From Styela clava (Eukaryota; Chordata; Ascidiacea; Stolidobranchia; Styelidae), in assembly GCF_964204865.1 (NCBI RefSeq), contig NC_135250.1, forward strand, positions 8,742,001 through 8,806,000: a stretch of DNA of 64,000 nt, read 5' to 3'. Every line of letters begins with the position of its first letter. The stretch's first letter is position 1. Below the pieces are notes generated by a model. That model saw only the letters and a list, made by a program, of their open reading frames with translations. It had not been told where the DNA came from and did no database searches. The translations under genes were made by a program, and so were the position numbers. Shown piece after piece: positions 12,130-27,100 of this stretch.

Positions 12130-15100
12130 AATAAGGTCGATCCGTCAGCCAACAATTCTGTTGGTTGTACAAGTTATAAAACAAAAAATATGAATTTTAA
12201 TGAAACAACATATCAAAGTTTACTTGTCATTGCTGAAAACTACAGATTAGCAAGACCACCTAGGATAAGGATGTGCCTGCAGTGCCTAATGGCAGGTTTG
12301 TATGATTTTTTGATATATTATTGACAAATATCATAATAAGTATTAAGTAGATATACTCAAATAGTGACATCATTTCTCTCCATTCATTATTTGGGGCTGC
12401 TCGTACAGTGCCACGTTTGGAGTGATAGCATGAAAAACAGCCCAAAAAATTGGAATTGAAAAAAAAATATTTCTACAATATTCGTTGCTAGAAATGACTT
12501 GAGAGATTTGTCGGTTCTTCAGAAGTATGTGCACCAATATGGAAGTTACATCGAGTTGTGTAGAGGGACTGAAACCTATGGGCAGGAGATATTCACTTGG
12601 CTAACACAGACAGTTTCCGAACTCGTAATAGAACTAAAATAAGGAAAATCGGAATAAAATTATGGCTTAACCCTAACCTGGTACACATACTGTGGGAGTT
12701 ACGATTTGTTTGCTATGTAATTGGTAATCTTTTGAAGAAATTGACAGCAAAATTATGGAATATGCCAAATTTTCATTAATTTATTAAATAAGTACTGGTA
12801 TGTAAAAATTCATTTTGTCAAATAAACATGTAAATAATGTTGTAAATTCACAAATATAATTCTTCACGAATAACTATCTAACAAGCTCCTTGATTCAAAT
12901 ACTGGTAATGTGTTCCAGAATAGATAATGAACATACATTACTAGTTTGTATTGCCTGAATGTAAATACCGAAAACGTTTAGTAATAAAAAATAACATATT
13001 TAGGACAATTTTCCATCTGGGTTATACATACTTCATTGTGAAATATATTTACTAACCAAAATTATTTAGTTTGTTTTTCATAATAAAAAATATATTATCT
13101 GAATAATCTGAGATTCAAATGTTTACCGCTGTAATACAAACAAAATTGACTTTGAGTTTCAATGAAATGTTTAAAGCTGTTTCAAACCACGAGAACTTGT
13201 TGTGGAAAATCATTGATGGTGACAAATATAATTTTACTTGTGGCTATCTATAGTTGGTACCATAATAAAACAGTAGCATCATAAATCATAATTATGTTAC
13301 AAATTTGAAGACAAAGTAGCAATTTGGTACAATAGAACAAGGATGTGCAAAGTGCGGCCCCACAAGAAAAAATTGTGCAGCCCACAGAGAAGTGCCGATT
13401 TTTAATGGTGTGCTGACTGTGGAACCAGTTTTTAAATCTAGTTTAATCTGGTATGTGCGAGTCATTCCAATCCCTCTGCGTTGCGAAGCCTTCACCGAGT
13501 CCAAATTATTATCTATCCCTATGACGTTACAATGCCCTAACAGCTAGCTTGTGCAAAGGGAATGTCATGCATGTTATAAGATCATTAACTAAAATTTTTG
13601 CGCCTGCAACTACTAGAAACCCTATGTTAAATAAAGGTACGGCCGCGGTTTTACCCAGTTATTCATATCTGGCCCTCCTGTATTAAAGGTTGCCCATCCC
13701 TGCTGTAGACAGAAACGAACAGAGAATAATTATGGAGGTTTCAGTTAATCTAGCCATTTTGGAGAATTAAAATCGAAGAGTTCTCTTTTTGCATCTGAAT
13801 ATTATTTTTCTTTTTTCTCAGTATTCAACATTAACCCACCACCTCAGATCAAGATACGAACTCACTTGCAGATTGCAACCTTACTTATTCGACATACGGA
13901 AAACAAACAGTTGGCGCAGTCCCATCTCCATGCTGCAGTAAGTTCAAGTTTTTTGTCTTTGTTTTTAATCAAACACTGCCGTAATCCTGTGCAGAAATAA
14001 TAAGGAAAATGGTTTACTGTTTTATATTTAGAAAAATAAGCTCTGTTTTTATTTAGCTCGGTTTGGGTATGATGGATAATATTATGTGATGAGGAATTAT
14101 TTTTAAAAAGCATTAGCTTTACTATATTAGCCTTGTCTGGTATAAATTGAAAATGTAAAAATGTTTACCAAATTATAGATTTGATAAATTAATGCCTGTG
14201 CGATGTTCACAAGTTTTCTCTATACCAGGGGTGTGCAAATTGTGGCCCATAAGGAAAAATTGTGCAACGCGTTGATAAGTGCCAAATTTGAATGGTGTGC
14301 CCACGAAATGAGTTTTTAGTTTAGTTAATCTGGTTCGTACGAGCACTTTCAATCCCTACTTGAGTGACATTGTCATATTAGCAAAACTAGCTAGCAAAAT
14401 CCTGTTGCAATATACACGATGTTATAAAAACGTACGGCCTGCGGCTTCACCCAGTTACCTGTATCTAGCTCTCCTGTAATAAAGGTTGCACACCTTCTGC
14501 TCTATACTATAATTTCTGGTATTGTGAAGATAAACTCGTTTGCTAAAGCCTTAACTTATAAATTCATTTGTTAATCGAACATTTTTGAAAAAAATATTAG
14601 ATTAGAATAGCATTTTTTATTCACGCTACTTGTTTTGAGCCTTGTTCGAAGTAATGGTGTAAAATGAAAACATCACAATATAACATTGTTTTTACTATAT
14701 ATTAAAGCTTTAAATTTCAATCGTATCATACGCCGTACGCCCTATTTTTATGGTATATCTGCTTCACTGATATTATAGTATTTTTTGATTTTTTTGTACT
14801 GAATAGGAAATTTTTTTTATATTGAGGAAGACATTGCTCAAAATTGCTTGGAATTACGAAAAAGAAGCTAAATATTTTAAGTAAAAACATCTTATCTGCT
14901 GATACAGTAAAACAGTGATTTTATAGGTGTATTATAGAAAAAAAAATTTGATGAGGTAGTGTTTTCACTTTCAATTTACGTACCTATTGTTAATAGTGTT
15001 TTCTATGCCTACCATGTGGGTAATATGGAAAGTAGTAGACACTATGGCTCTATTGTTAAGGTTTTGGTATCTGTCAGATAGAAACAGGAAATCTGCAAGT

Positions 15101-18100
15101 ATTGTTATACAAAGAATTAAAAAACGTGAAATAGTATTTTTGACCGTGGCATATGCTTGTTTCAAATAAAATCTTTGAAAATGGAATTGCAGATGGGCTG
15201 ACTATTTGGGAAATTTCTAAATTTTTATAATACAAATTTTTTTGTGTCATTGCCAAACTGATAAAATAATGATAATTCATATGGGGTAATGCTAATTTTA
15301 AGAGGTAACGAGCCCATAACATGGCATTCTGAACACATTTTAATATGAAGATTTTATCATTTGAATATAGTGATATTGCAAAGATTTATCAGTGGATGAA
15401 TACCAATAAATTTATGTATCACCAACTAGCATCAGTGAGATCGAATATGGCGCATCTCAGCGACATTTTTTTGGTTTTTTGAACAACATAACTTAGATTA
15501 GACTGGGAATTTATTAATGTTTTGCCAGGTGCTGTGGATCGTTTTAAATGCAAAAATCTAACAAAGATTCATGGCCATGCTTCTATTTGTACAGTTTAAT
15601 GAAAATCGATTCTTAAATATATTTTTTATTTTTTTCAACCTATTTTATATGTTTTATTGCATAAAAAGATACTAATCAACAAAATTTGTTCTCAAGAGAA
15701 ATGTGCCGCATAAAAAAATCATTCCTTGCAAAACTTTTTCTGACATGTTCTCGATGCATGGGCAGTAGGATGTATTAAAAGTCAATGAAAAAAAAATAAT
15801 ATTGAGGTATCAACTGAATTATCGACGATTTCAATTTCGTTCTGAAATACTACGGTGTTTTTGAATCTGGTATATCGAATATATTCTAAATTGAGTCATC
15901 TTGAACAATGAACACACAGTATTCAAAGAGTTTGAAATGCAGCAAAGTCAGCACTAAACTTAGATAAACAGTGATTCGATTACTGTTATTTTCTGTTCCT
16001 GCAATTTGCAAAAATTGAATGAAGGCCATTTTGGTCATTTAGCGCAGCGTTAGGAATTACGTTTGAATCCTATGCAGGAATAGTTATTTATGTGCGAGGA
16101 GATTGCTGCACTCCCCACCGCCGTAGGGTGGTTCACGCAACTGCTGGTCGGTTACAGCTTCCTCCACTATCAAGTCCGGAAAAAAATACTAACTAATCCC
16201 ATATCCGGCATGGACTGGTACCTGGACGAGAGGCTGTGGTTCGCCATGTGATTAGGCGATCTTAACGGTTTTCCTCCCCCCGGGTTAAATATCTGAATCC
16301 TATCCTGGCCTACTCCATACAGTTGTGAATAAAATTATCCTGAATTGTTTTTTATATGACACTAATTTGCACATTTTGCTCCAAACAAAGCCTTGTAAAG
16401 GCCTCTGATCTCGCACAATATACAAGGCGCTACTAATATTTGGAAGAATTTAAATCATTCTGTTAGACATTGCCTAACTTATTACACTCGGTGAGGTGAG
16501 AGGCATGGGATTTGTAATGCTAACAGTAACATGGTTAAATGTGGCACTTTAACCGCTATTGTGCTGCCAATTTGAACACTCTATTCCTTTTGGCTATACC
16601 TTGATAATATTTTTTTTTCCTATCTTCAGATAACTCTTGCAAAATCAACAGGGAATGAACTAGCTTACTTCGAAGCAATCAGTCTTCTTGCAACAACCTT
16701 ATGTGAGATGTCGAAACCAGCGCAAGCGAAACCCATACTTCGAGAAGGAATCACAGCTTCGCAACACAATGTTTATTGGCATGCAAGACTTTTACTCCAG
16801 CTTGCTGTAAGATTTTCATTCTTTTGTTTTTCATGAACGTGCATGTTTTCCAAAGTAGGCTGGTATCTTGATGAAAATGCCACCAACATAGAAATATGAA
16901 TATATGAGTAAAAGACATACATTCGAGACTTGTTTTTTACACAGCACCTCCATCATGAAGAAGGAGATCACACATCAACTCAGCAATTATTAGATGTTGG
17001 AGCAGATCTCGCCAGTAATTGTGGATCAGATTATTTGAAAATTTTGTTCCTGCTCAGTAAAGGAATGGTAGGTTGCAACAAATCAAAAGTGTATCATTAA
17101 AATACTATATAAATTTGAATCAGAACTGAGTGTGCTTCATACTTCAATATTGTATATGTAATTTTGTTTATTATACTAGTTGAGTTTGACAGCGTGAATG
17201 TTTTAACATTTAGCGTCTAAAACAGTGGTTCTCAAACTTTTTAGGCAGTGCTCCCTTTTTAGAATTTGTCTTGGGCCCCACCTAGGGATGGGCAATGTAG
17301 AATAATTTACTATTCTAGAATATTCTAGAATAGTTAAATCGAATCCAGAATACCGAATCCTATTCTATTTTCATACTTATTCAAATAGTGGGAATTTCCA
17401 CATTGCTGGATTTAGATGTTAAAAAATTGCAATGTATTACTTACTATAAATGTATTATTTATTTGGAAATGTCCTGAACATTGGATTTCATTTGATACAG
17501 GCAGTTCCCAGGACAATAAAATTTAGGAATATTACAATATTTTTTGCCCTCAATTGTTCCAAATGTATGTAATCCCTAAATACTAATAAATACTGATATG
17601 CTAAACTAAAGCACGCTTTACGCACTTTAATAGTAAGCGGTTAAATACAAAATAGACATGAAACGGCGTTAAATCATTATTGATGTAAGTCTGTCGAGTA
17701 TACTATAACATACCCGCTGAGAATTAATTAGATGCAGAACCAGCGTGTTGCTACTGCAACCTATGCGCCGTTGTAAAATATTAAATTTATCCACTACCAA
17801 TTAAAATCAATTTTTTATTCTGTGCGAGCAAGACACATAAAACCAAGTTCCCGTAAACGTGATTTCATACTTGGTTATTAGGTAATAACATCTAAAGACG
17901 AACTCATTTTCTATGATTATCGTTACATATCATTATCTACCCAGACTTGGCCCTACTAAAATTCAATACGTCACTATCTTCGCCAGATGCGGCAACTTTT
18001 TTCAAAATTCATCGCCGTCTGAAATACTAGACTTTCGATCAAACGTGCGTCTATCTTGAACGATAGAAATGTTATCATTAATCATTATCTACCCAGACTT

Positions 18101-21100
18101 AGCCCTACTCAAATTCAATACGTCAATATCTTCGCCAGATGCGGCAACTTTTTTCAAAATTTATCGGCGACTAAAATACTACAGACACCCGATCAAACGT
18201 GCGTCTATCTTGAACGATGGAAACGGACCGAAAAATATGTAATCTTTTGAGAGTGAAATTTAAATGTGACAGATGCTCACGTTTTGCGATATAACTTTGT
18301 ATTTCGAAAAATGGTATAATAAAATTATTAGTAAATATTATTTGATCGCAAGTAATGTTATAACATTTAACGCCTGGCTTTTGGTTTACGTGCATCATTT
18401 TTTTGGAAAACTCGTAGGTCGCGAAAAATCATTTAATTTAAAATGAAGCAAGGCACGTCTGTAAACAATTAAAGATTGTTGCATTCAGATTATCGGAATA
18501 TCACCAGTGAGTCGGCACAAATAACGCTAGCTAAATAGCAAAGAAGGAAAACGCAAAAATGGTGCAATAACGAGTCTTCGCCGTGAGGTTATATTGCCGA
18601 CTTCTTGTCCTGAATATGCCGATTGAAATTACACTGTTTGATGTTTACCGATTTACGGGTTCTTTGCGAGCAGACGCAAGTTTAATTAAACGAGTGAGAT
18701 TTTCACGCGAGAAAAACGCTCGCCTATAATTGATAAATTAGAAACCCGAAATACAAAAATTGACGCATGGCGCCGGAAAGGCGAAAACCGAATCCTGTTA
18801 TCGGATCCCGTTGGATTCGAATACTTTGGGATTCGAATCCTCCGGATTCGGTATTCTATATTGCCCATCCCTAGCCCCACCTCAAAAATAACTAGCTAAA
18901 AATAAGCTACAAATAACAGATAGTAAGGCGAAGTATGTTTTATTCAAAAACACCAAAAGTCAGGAGTTTGGAGTCACCAAAAATAAGCATCCAAAATTGG
19001 CATCGTATTCTGTATAAAATAGTCAGTTTGTTCATTTTTTATCCTTTGGTTCTGTTTGTAATACAAAACCAGGAAGTTATTTATACTGGACCTGTCTATT
19101 AGTAATGATTTTTTGAAACAAAATGTAATTTGTATTCTTATGCAAACACTGTTTCTGATTGATGCGAGAATCACAACTGCTCTTGCTCACTGTGCAAAGT
19201 TCCGTTTTCAATTACTATTGTGTTCATGATTTAAACCATTTTTACATTGTTCAAAAGTCAAATCAAACAAAATTTATAGTTGTGTAAGTGGGGTATATCT
19301 CAGTATGAAAAAAAAGATTAAACCAGATTTGCATTAACTTAACTCATAACTTGAATGCGCTTTTTAACTGAAATTTTATATATGTTAGCATTACTAACCC
19401 TGTCTGTACCATGACATTATTTTTCCGACAAACTATGGTTTTGTCCAGGTTTATCTATTGGTAATAAATAAATAGTTGGTGCTGGTACCACAATAATGTA
19501 TATCATTTCTAAAGCACCAGTATAGTATTATATTTACTTTGAAAATTTTTTTTGTCAGTTTAAACATATTTCTTTTGTACCTATAATATAAATTTAAAAT
19601 AAAAAGTCTTTAAAATGAATATTATAATGCATAATCAACACTTTTTCCTCTGTTTCAGGTACTTTTGGTGCAGCAAAAGCTCGATGAAGTAAATGTTGTA
19701 TTATCTATGTGTGGACAATTAATAGACGGAATTAAGAATGCCACACCGATGCAAGTTGAATCACATAAAGTTTATTTTCTCACATTGCAAGTTGCTCATT
19801 TGCTTTCTGGAGGACAGGTAAAACCCATAAAAATGGTTTATAATGACCTAGTGCAGTGGTTCTCGAACTTTTATGATACACATCCATCTTTCAAAGACTC
19901 TCGATACTTTGTGCCCCCTAGTCTTCAATTTTTGTTTTGTTTTCAACTGGTCTTCTTCAGTTATTTCATTTGCCATGGTTAGCTATAAAAAGCCACTGAA
20001 TGAATGTAAAACAACAACGCTCAAACAATTAAAATGAATCACAGTTTAATTACTTTGTATTATTAATGTCATCATAGCATATGGTATTTGTTGAAGACTT
20101 TTCCTCGTAGATCTCATAGAACTGCCCTGTGGCCCATAGCGGTGCCTCTTGCGACCTTGTGGTTTGACTGTTGACCCTAGCTAACTATTAATGTGGGTTT
20201 GAAGTCCATGTCACCACCCCGAGGAGAAATAAATTGGATAGTCAATGTCGAATTGCAAAGATCCCAATCCTTCCAAAAATAGTAGCTCTTTATATAGTTG
20301 GTGAGTGGCCTTTTGTATGAAGCATTATCCACAGTGAAAGTTGAAGATTTGAAATATCTGTATAAGTTTGTGTAATAATTTTTGTTAAATATTTTCCTTT
20401 TGCAGGTAAAAAGTGTAAAATCAAGTCTAAAGCAATTACAGCAGAGTATACAAGAAATAACAGCTTTACCTTCATCATCATGCAGTCTTGTGCTTCAGGA
20501 TAACCCAGGTATTTTTATAGGGTGTTTTCCAGCTCAGAACTCAGAGAAAATCAAATTTTGATAGCGAAAACTCTGGGCAAATGTAAGCATTCTTTGATCG
20601 ATCGTAAAGAACGCTTGGGAAACTAGATACTTTCTGAGTTTTGTAGAAAATATTTTCTCGATGGGCCAAATAACCAACTTCCGACATCAAGCCAGGCCAC
20701 ACCTAAAAATCTTAGCAGGAAAGGCAGGAGAAGCGGCTAGCCTAGCTTAGCCTTACAGTGATAAGTGCACCGGGCAAGGGCCATACTGAATGGCTTGCCG
20801 GGGCGAGTATGGTTCACGAGCCACTCGTTACGCATCCCTGATTTAGAAAATTCTAAATCTGATTGTATAAAATGATGATACCTTTTTAAACTATTTCAGG
20901 TCATCTGAAAGAACTTCTCGAGGTTGAAGATATGATGAAAATATTAACAAGCACAGATGCCTTTTCCTGGTTACCAAGAGATCACATGTACGTATCATGA
21001 ATCGTTCCTGCTTTACTACAAAACAATTTTGTTTGTTTGTATCTTGTAATAGTCCAAACAAATTTGGTTAGCCTATTAACAGATTACATTTACAGACATA

Positions 21101-24100
21101 TTTTGCTTTATACTTCAGCTGGTAACTCAGAAAAACATTCTGAAGGTTCTTTGACCTGTGCAATAATTCCTCACTTGTCTGTTGAGGACAAGGGCCAGGT
21201 CAATTTCCAAGCTAGCGGGTTTTCAAAATTTTCGAGGGCCTAAAAAGCCTTTCAATGTGCGACAAATTGCAGTATATGATACAGAAAAATGCTTTTTTTT
21301 CATATATTGAAAGGGGGGGTTTAGACCCCACCCCACACCCCTTTGCTACTTCCCTGGTTAAGGATGCCCAGTCAGCCTATTGCCGTTTTGTTTCCATCAT
21401 GACTATTCATGCTTTCTATTTTTGCTCTAATCTTATATCAATAAATATATGCTAAAGACATTGTTGGGTGAAACCGTATAAACGTTAGGGAAAATCAACT
21501 TTTATTTTGCAGTTTTATAAAATTTGTTTATTCAGAGGTTTATATTAGAGGTAATGTTCTGTTTCTTTTTGCAGGTGTATTTTAGTGTACCTAGTTACAG
21601 TTACCTATTCCTTGCTGGCTGGATATCTGGATAAAGCTCAAAAGTATACAGAGAAGGCTTTGACGCAAATAAGGAAGCTAAAAGGTATGTATGTTATAGT
21701 TTTTTCAGGTTTTAAATCAAGGGTGCAAACTTTAATACGGGAGGGCCGAATGCCAATAACCGAGTGAAACCTCGGGCAATTGCAGGCACAACAATTTTGG
21801 TTATTAATCTTATGACATGCGCTGTTCGTTTTGTACAAACTAACTGTTAGGGCATTTAACGTCATAGGCATAGATGAAAATTTTGTACTCAGGTATAGGT
21901 TTTGCAACGCAAAGGGATTGGAATTACTCACTCGTATCAGATTAAACTAAAGTAAAAATTCGTTTCGCGGGCCACACATCATAGAAAATTGGCACTTCTT
22001 CACAGGCCGCACAATTTTTCCTCGTGGGCCGCATTTGGCTCGCAAGCCGCTGGTTGCACACCCATGTTTTAAATGTTTCAATACATATCATACTTCTTCA
22101 GAATTTCTTATTTGTGAGAAATTTGCAATTTATACATATTGTTTTGTATTTTATAATCTGGAGATTTGCATTTTTATAAATTCTCGTTACTGACAACCAA
22201 CAATGCCCAGATCGGATTGAATACATTTCGAATTCGATAAAGTGACATTCAAATTTTAGAAAAAAATCAAGAATTTTTCATCAAGTTATCCACGGCATAT
22301 AAGCGCGCATTTTCAGGTGGAAGGATTATTGATAGCAAGCCAGGAAAAGTCAGTTTTCAGTTAATTGTTCAAGAATAGAGCAAATGGTGTTGGAAAATGT
22401 GTATAAATTTATGTCTTACTGCGAATGCCGCAAAATTGCATTTAAAAAAAAATGTTGAAATTGGCCCCTCAGGTGCCGCACTTAATTTTTGTTATCTTTA
22501 GAAAAATAATCCATTACAGCAAGAATAATTATGGTCGAAGTTTTCCCCAAGAATTTCAGTTACGAGGATTCACCACATTGAGTCGTATTACCATATTCTG
22601 TCTTTGTCGCATCAATCGGCATTGAATAGGTTATCCAGTATTTTCTTCTTGTTTTGCAGCCTCAGATTCCAGTTCTCTCCTTGTACAATTGGAGCTGATG
22701 TTTCTTGAACATATGGCACAATGCCATCTCATTATGTGTGATAAGAAAATTGCATTGCAGAAGATAACGGAAGGATGCAGGTTGTGTGTCACTTATCCCA
22801 ATACCCCGTCTATAACGAAACACACAATGCAGATGCATACATTATTGGTGAGATATTTTATAGTTTCTACTGTGGTAGTGATAATTGTACCTAAATGGGG
22901 TGACATTGTGTGGTAGTAAGTTAGTCCTGGAATCCTCGAAATCAGGGACATGAACAACCATTGAGATTTATTATGGTTATGCTCAATTTTTAAGATTTTA
23001 TTAAAATTCTCTTAAGTACAGTGTAGGAGGTAAACTTAATTTTTTTTTTTTTTCAAACATCTGATTTCAAAAACCATCTATCCATCATGATGTATTTGCA
23101 CTATTTCAGAGATTTTGTACATTTTAATTACCATGAGCCTATTGAAATATTTCTGCTGATATTCCACGAGAAGTAAAAAGTACAGTCATGACTCAAATGG
23201 AATTTGGTGTCTCAAAATGAGATTTTTGTTGTTTTCGTTTAAATCCGGCGTAGTTCTAGGAAGGTTTTGAAATTTCATGTTTTTTTTTATTCCAGGGTAT
23301 GTACTGTATGAGTATGAATTACTTGGATGACGCTGAAAAACATTTACAAATCGCTTTAAAGAAGAGTGTAAGCAATGAACAAGTTGTAATGAACATGTTG
23401 AATTTAGCAATGGTGTACATGCATAATTTTCAACTTAATAATGGACGAATTCCTCAAGCGAAACAGCAAGAGGTATGGAGTCTCTCTATTTTTTTTCCAA
23501 AGATACTCCTCTTCAATTCTTGTCTTGAAGTTAAAAAACGTAAATCTTAAAATTAGCGTCTAGCTGTGTTGGGTGGAGAGTCGCGAGCGAGCCTGGTCGA
23601 GTCACAAGTCATCCTAGTCTCAAGTCGAGTCCAATTCTCGAAGTTCGTCAGTCACTGACTCAAGTCTCACTGGCAGTTTGAAGATGACGAGTTCGCATCA
23701 TTCCATTTAGACGACTTGAGTGACTTGAAGTCCATGAAACTATTTAATATGTTCCGGCCCAGAATTTTCTATATAAGTACAATGTCAATAAAGGTATCTG
23801 TCTGTTTATCCTTTTCAAACAATCGATTCCCAATAAACTATTATATTTGTCACAAAATTCCTTTTTCTAATGCTCCAATCACAAAAAATCCTCAATTAAT
23901 ACATTTTATTTTATATTTTTTGCGTTTTTCAGCTCATGCAAATTTTAAGTCAAATTAATCCAGATTCTGTCGCTTTGAAAAGCAGAAACCTGAAGGCAGC
24001 ATCTTTTTTCGTGAAAGGAATGTTTTCATTTTTCCAAGCAATTTATAGCGATGCGAAGTAAGTAAATTATGCTGTGTGTAATGTTCAAATGGCAATATGG

Positions 24101-27100
24101 GATTCGAAAAAAAAAGTGAAAAATGATTAAATATTTACATTCAAAATATGAAATTCTCCATTTCAGGAAAGTTTTGGAATATCTTCTACAAGAATTTTCA
24201 TTAAATTAACATGCAAGTCTGAAAAAATCATACTAGTTTAAAATAATTAATTAGTAAACCAATTAAAGACTGAAAACAAACGCTACAATCTCTATCCACG
24301 TCTCATACTATACTAAGTAATGCTGGTTTTGTTATTAATGTGTTTGGATTAAGATATAGTAAATTCTTAGAATTATGTTTCAATATGGTGCATTATTCAG
24401 TTTTGTTCATATGTGCGCTGCACAGACAACCATGGGCGCAATTCTAAACTTATTTTTGTTTTCAGACGATTTCTTCGTGAAACCTTGAAAATGGCAAATG
24501 CGCAAGATCTAAACAGGTTAACAGCTTGTGCATTGGTTCTACTCGGACATATTTATCTTTCAGTTGGGAATCATCAGGTTAGTAATATGGAGTACCGATT
24601 ACCTAATTCAGGACTTCCTGAACTGGGGGTTGCGACCTGTAGGGGGAGAATGCACTGAATTTTACAGGACACAAAGAGTAGACTACATCAATTTCACCAA
24701 AGTACTATATTGTACTTTTTTAGACTTTTAATTCGAAATAGAATTATTAAAACTTGTGCAAAACATAAATCTTAGGATCACGAGAGAATACATAAGATAG
24801 AGACTGCACAACAATGCAGACTTTCAACGTAATACCCGAGAAGTGGTGCTATTGCATAACAATGCCAACTTAACGAGGGTTGCAGAAAATTGTAAAAAGT
24901 TAAAAGTTTGGGAAGCCTTGATCTAATCCAGTAGATAAATAATCATTTAAATTTGACCTCGATATGTTGCCATTGCAAGCTAAAATCGTTGTTCAGATTT
25001 TGTACCCGCAACCCCAGTGTGTTATAAAGTGGGAAGGCTATACCAAGCCGAAAATATCATTAACATGACAAACTATATAGTAGCAAAGCCTTGTTCGGAG
25101 AGAAAGAAAAATGTCATATGAAAAATTGACTGTTTCGACTAAGCTGTCTGTCTTGTTTTCTTCAATACAGGAAAGTGTCAACATGGTTGTTCCAGCAATG
25201 CAGCTTGCAATGAAAATTCCAGACACCAGTGTTAAGCTGTGGAGTTCTGCTTTACTGAGAGATTTATACAGGTATGTCATCTCTTCAATTTGAGAATAAT
25301 GGAATATTATATTATGGTATTTATCATCTTGAATTATAGTTATCACTTTGTAATATCTTGTAACATTCTAAACTAATTTGAAAGTATGTTTTTAAAGTGA
25401 GTTGGTAGCTGTTCTTTCATTAGCAAAAAGTACAAAAATTGTTTATGTTTATTGGGTGGTGTATAAAGTGTTAATAACGTTTTCTATGACAATGGTTAAA
25501 CTTTATTGACATGCCTAATACTTCAAATATGTGGAATAGAGGTTGTTAGCAGGGATGTCCAAAGGTTTCAACTATCACTGATATCTGACAATTGTAGATT
25601 GTCATTTGCTAAATCATCATTGTTCTTTTTTCAGATTATGTGGAGATGAAGAAAAATATACAGAATATAAGAAAACTCACGAGAAAATAGCAACGAAAAT
25701 TTTTAATGAACAACATGCAATCGGAGAACAATCACAACATGAAATTATAAAGGTGAGACGTCATACTAAGTTCACTATAACTGTTATCTTCAATTGTTTG
25801 TTTTTATGTTAAAATTTTTATACATTGTTAGCTCTGACCAAGGTTCTGCAGCAGCCTTTGGGAGTAAAGAGCTATGAAAGTTCGTAATAATTATCTGCTT
25901 CTACAGTTAAGCATAGAATTTTGAGTTTGACAGCTCGACAATGTGGCGCATTGTGCTGGGCGCTAGGAATACGCTCGCCTGCGCAACTCCAATTACCCTG
26001 CGTGGGTATGTTCGAGAGGATTGCTGGACTCCTCGCCGTTGTTTGGTGGTGAACGTAACCACTGGTTGATTATGGCTTCCTCCACCACCAAGTCCAGGCA
26101 TTCGAAAAAAATAACTGACTAAATAATCTCATACCCTACATCAACTGGTAACCAGACGAGAGGGCATGGTTCGCCATATGATTAAGCAATGTTAACGGCT
26201 TTCCTCTCCCTGGAATAAATATGTAAATCCTATCCTTAGGATGACTGCTGGGTGTGGCTGCAGCTTGAGATATCTAATTTTACTGCCAACATAGTTATAC
26301 TAATATATTCATCAAGAGGACAAAAAAAATGGCCTCGTGCTGCTGGACTTACCTAGTCCTTAACCACTCGAGATATAACGAAGAATGGAATATAAATGAG
26401 TCAATATGCCAAATGCATAAATCTTTAACACTTGACTTTGTGTTTCAGTGGTTTTCCGATGATCTTCCACCTGTGAAGCTGATCGATATCACTGATGTTA
26501 CAAAAGAAACTGGCAGTGATAACTCCTCTCATGTTGAGCCCATACCAATGGATATTGGAAGCAGCTCTTCTGCATCGTGGATTCCAGAAGAAAATGCAAA
26601 TTCTGTGGCAAAAACTTTAAGCCTCGAATCAAATGCAGCTATCCAAGAAATCAAGCAATCGTTGCAGCAAGACATGCCAAACGCATTACAAGCAAACTTG
26701 AATCACGATATGATTACGCAAAATAATTTAGATAGGTCAACGACAATAAGACCTGACATTAATTTCGATCCTAATGTCTATTTTCAATCTAATGCAAAAA
26801 GTGATCCTCTCGCTCGTAAACATGAAGTAACGCAGAAATTTTCAGCACCTTCGAATATGATATCAGCAGCCGCTCATCAAAGCCATCCACACCAACTTGT
26901 GGCCTCTCGTTCTGGATCTTTAGACAGTAATTTGAAGCAACCGGACATGCATGGAAACATGTTCCCGAACCCTATGCCTGAAAACTCTAACTTGGCAATG
27001 TCGAGTCGGCATTTACACAATCAGACGCAAAGTAGGGTGTCAATGGACAATGCTATGGTTGGGCATAGACCACCCGAACAACAAATTAGTCCATTTGTCC

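Noticed and set aside
16036-16110. tRNA-like sequence
   Set aside because: A- and B-box-like words are present, but a tRNA cloverleaf cannot be drawn and the sequence continues as a repeat shared with 25942-26238, so a SINE is the better reading.
26329-26448. Upstream extension of the last MAU2 exon to an ATG at 26329
   Set aside because: The family similarity begins exactly at 26449 after a good tgtttcag acceptor and the phase fits exon 14, so 26329-26448 is intron.
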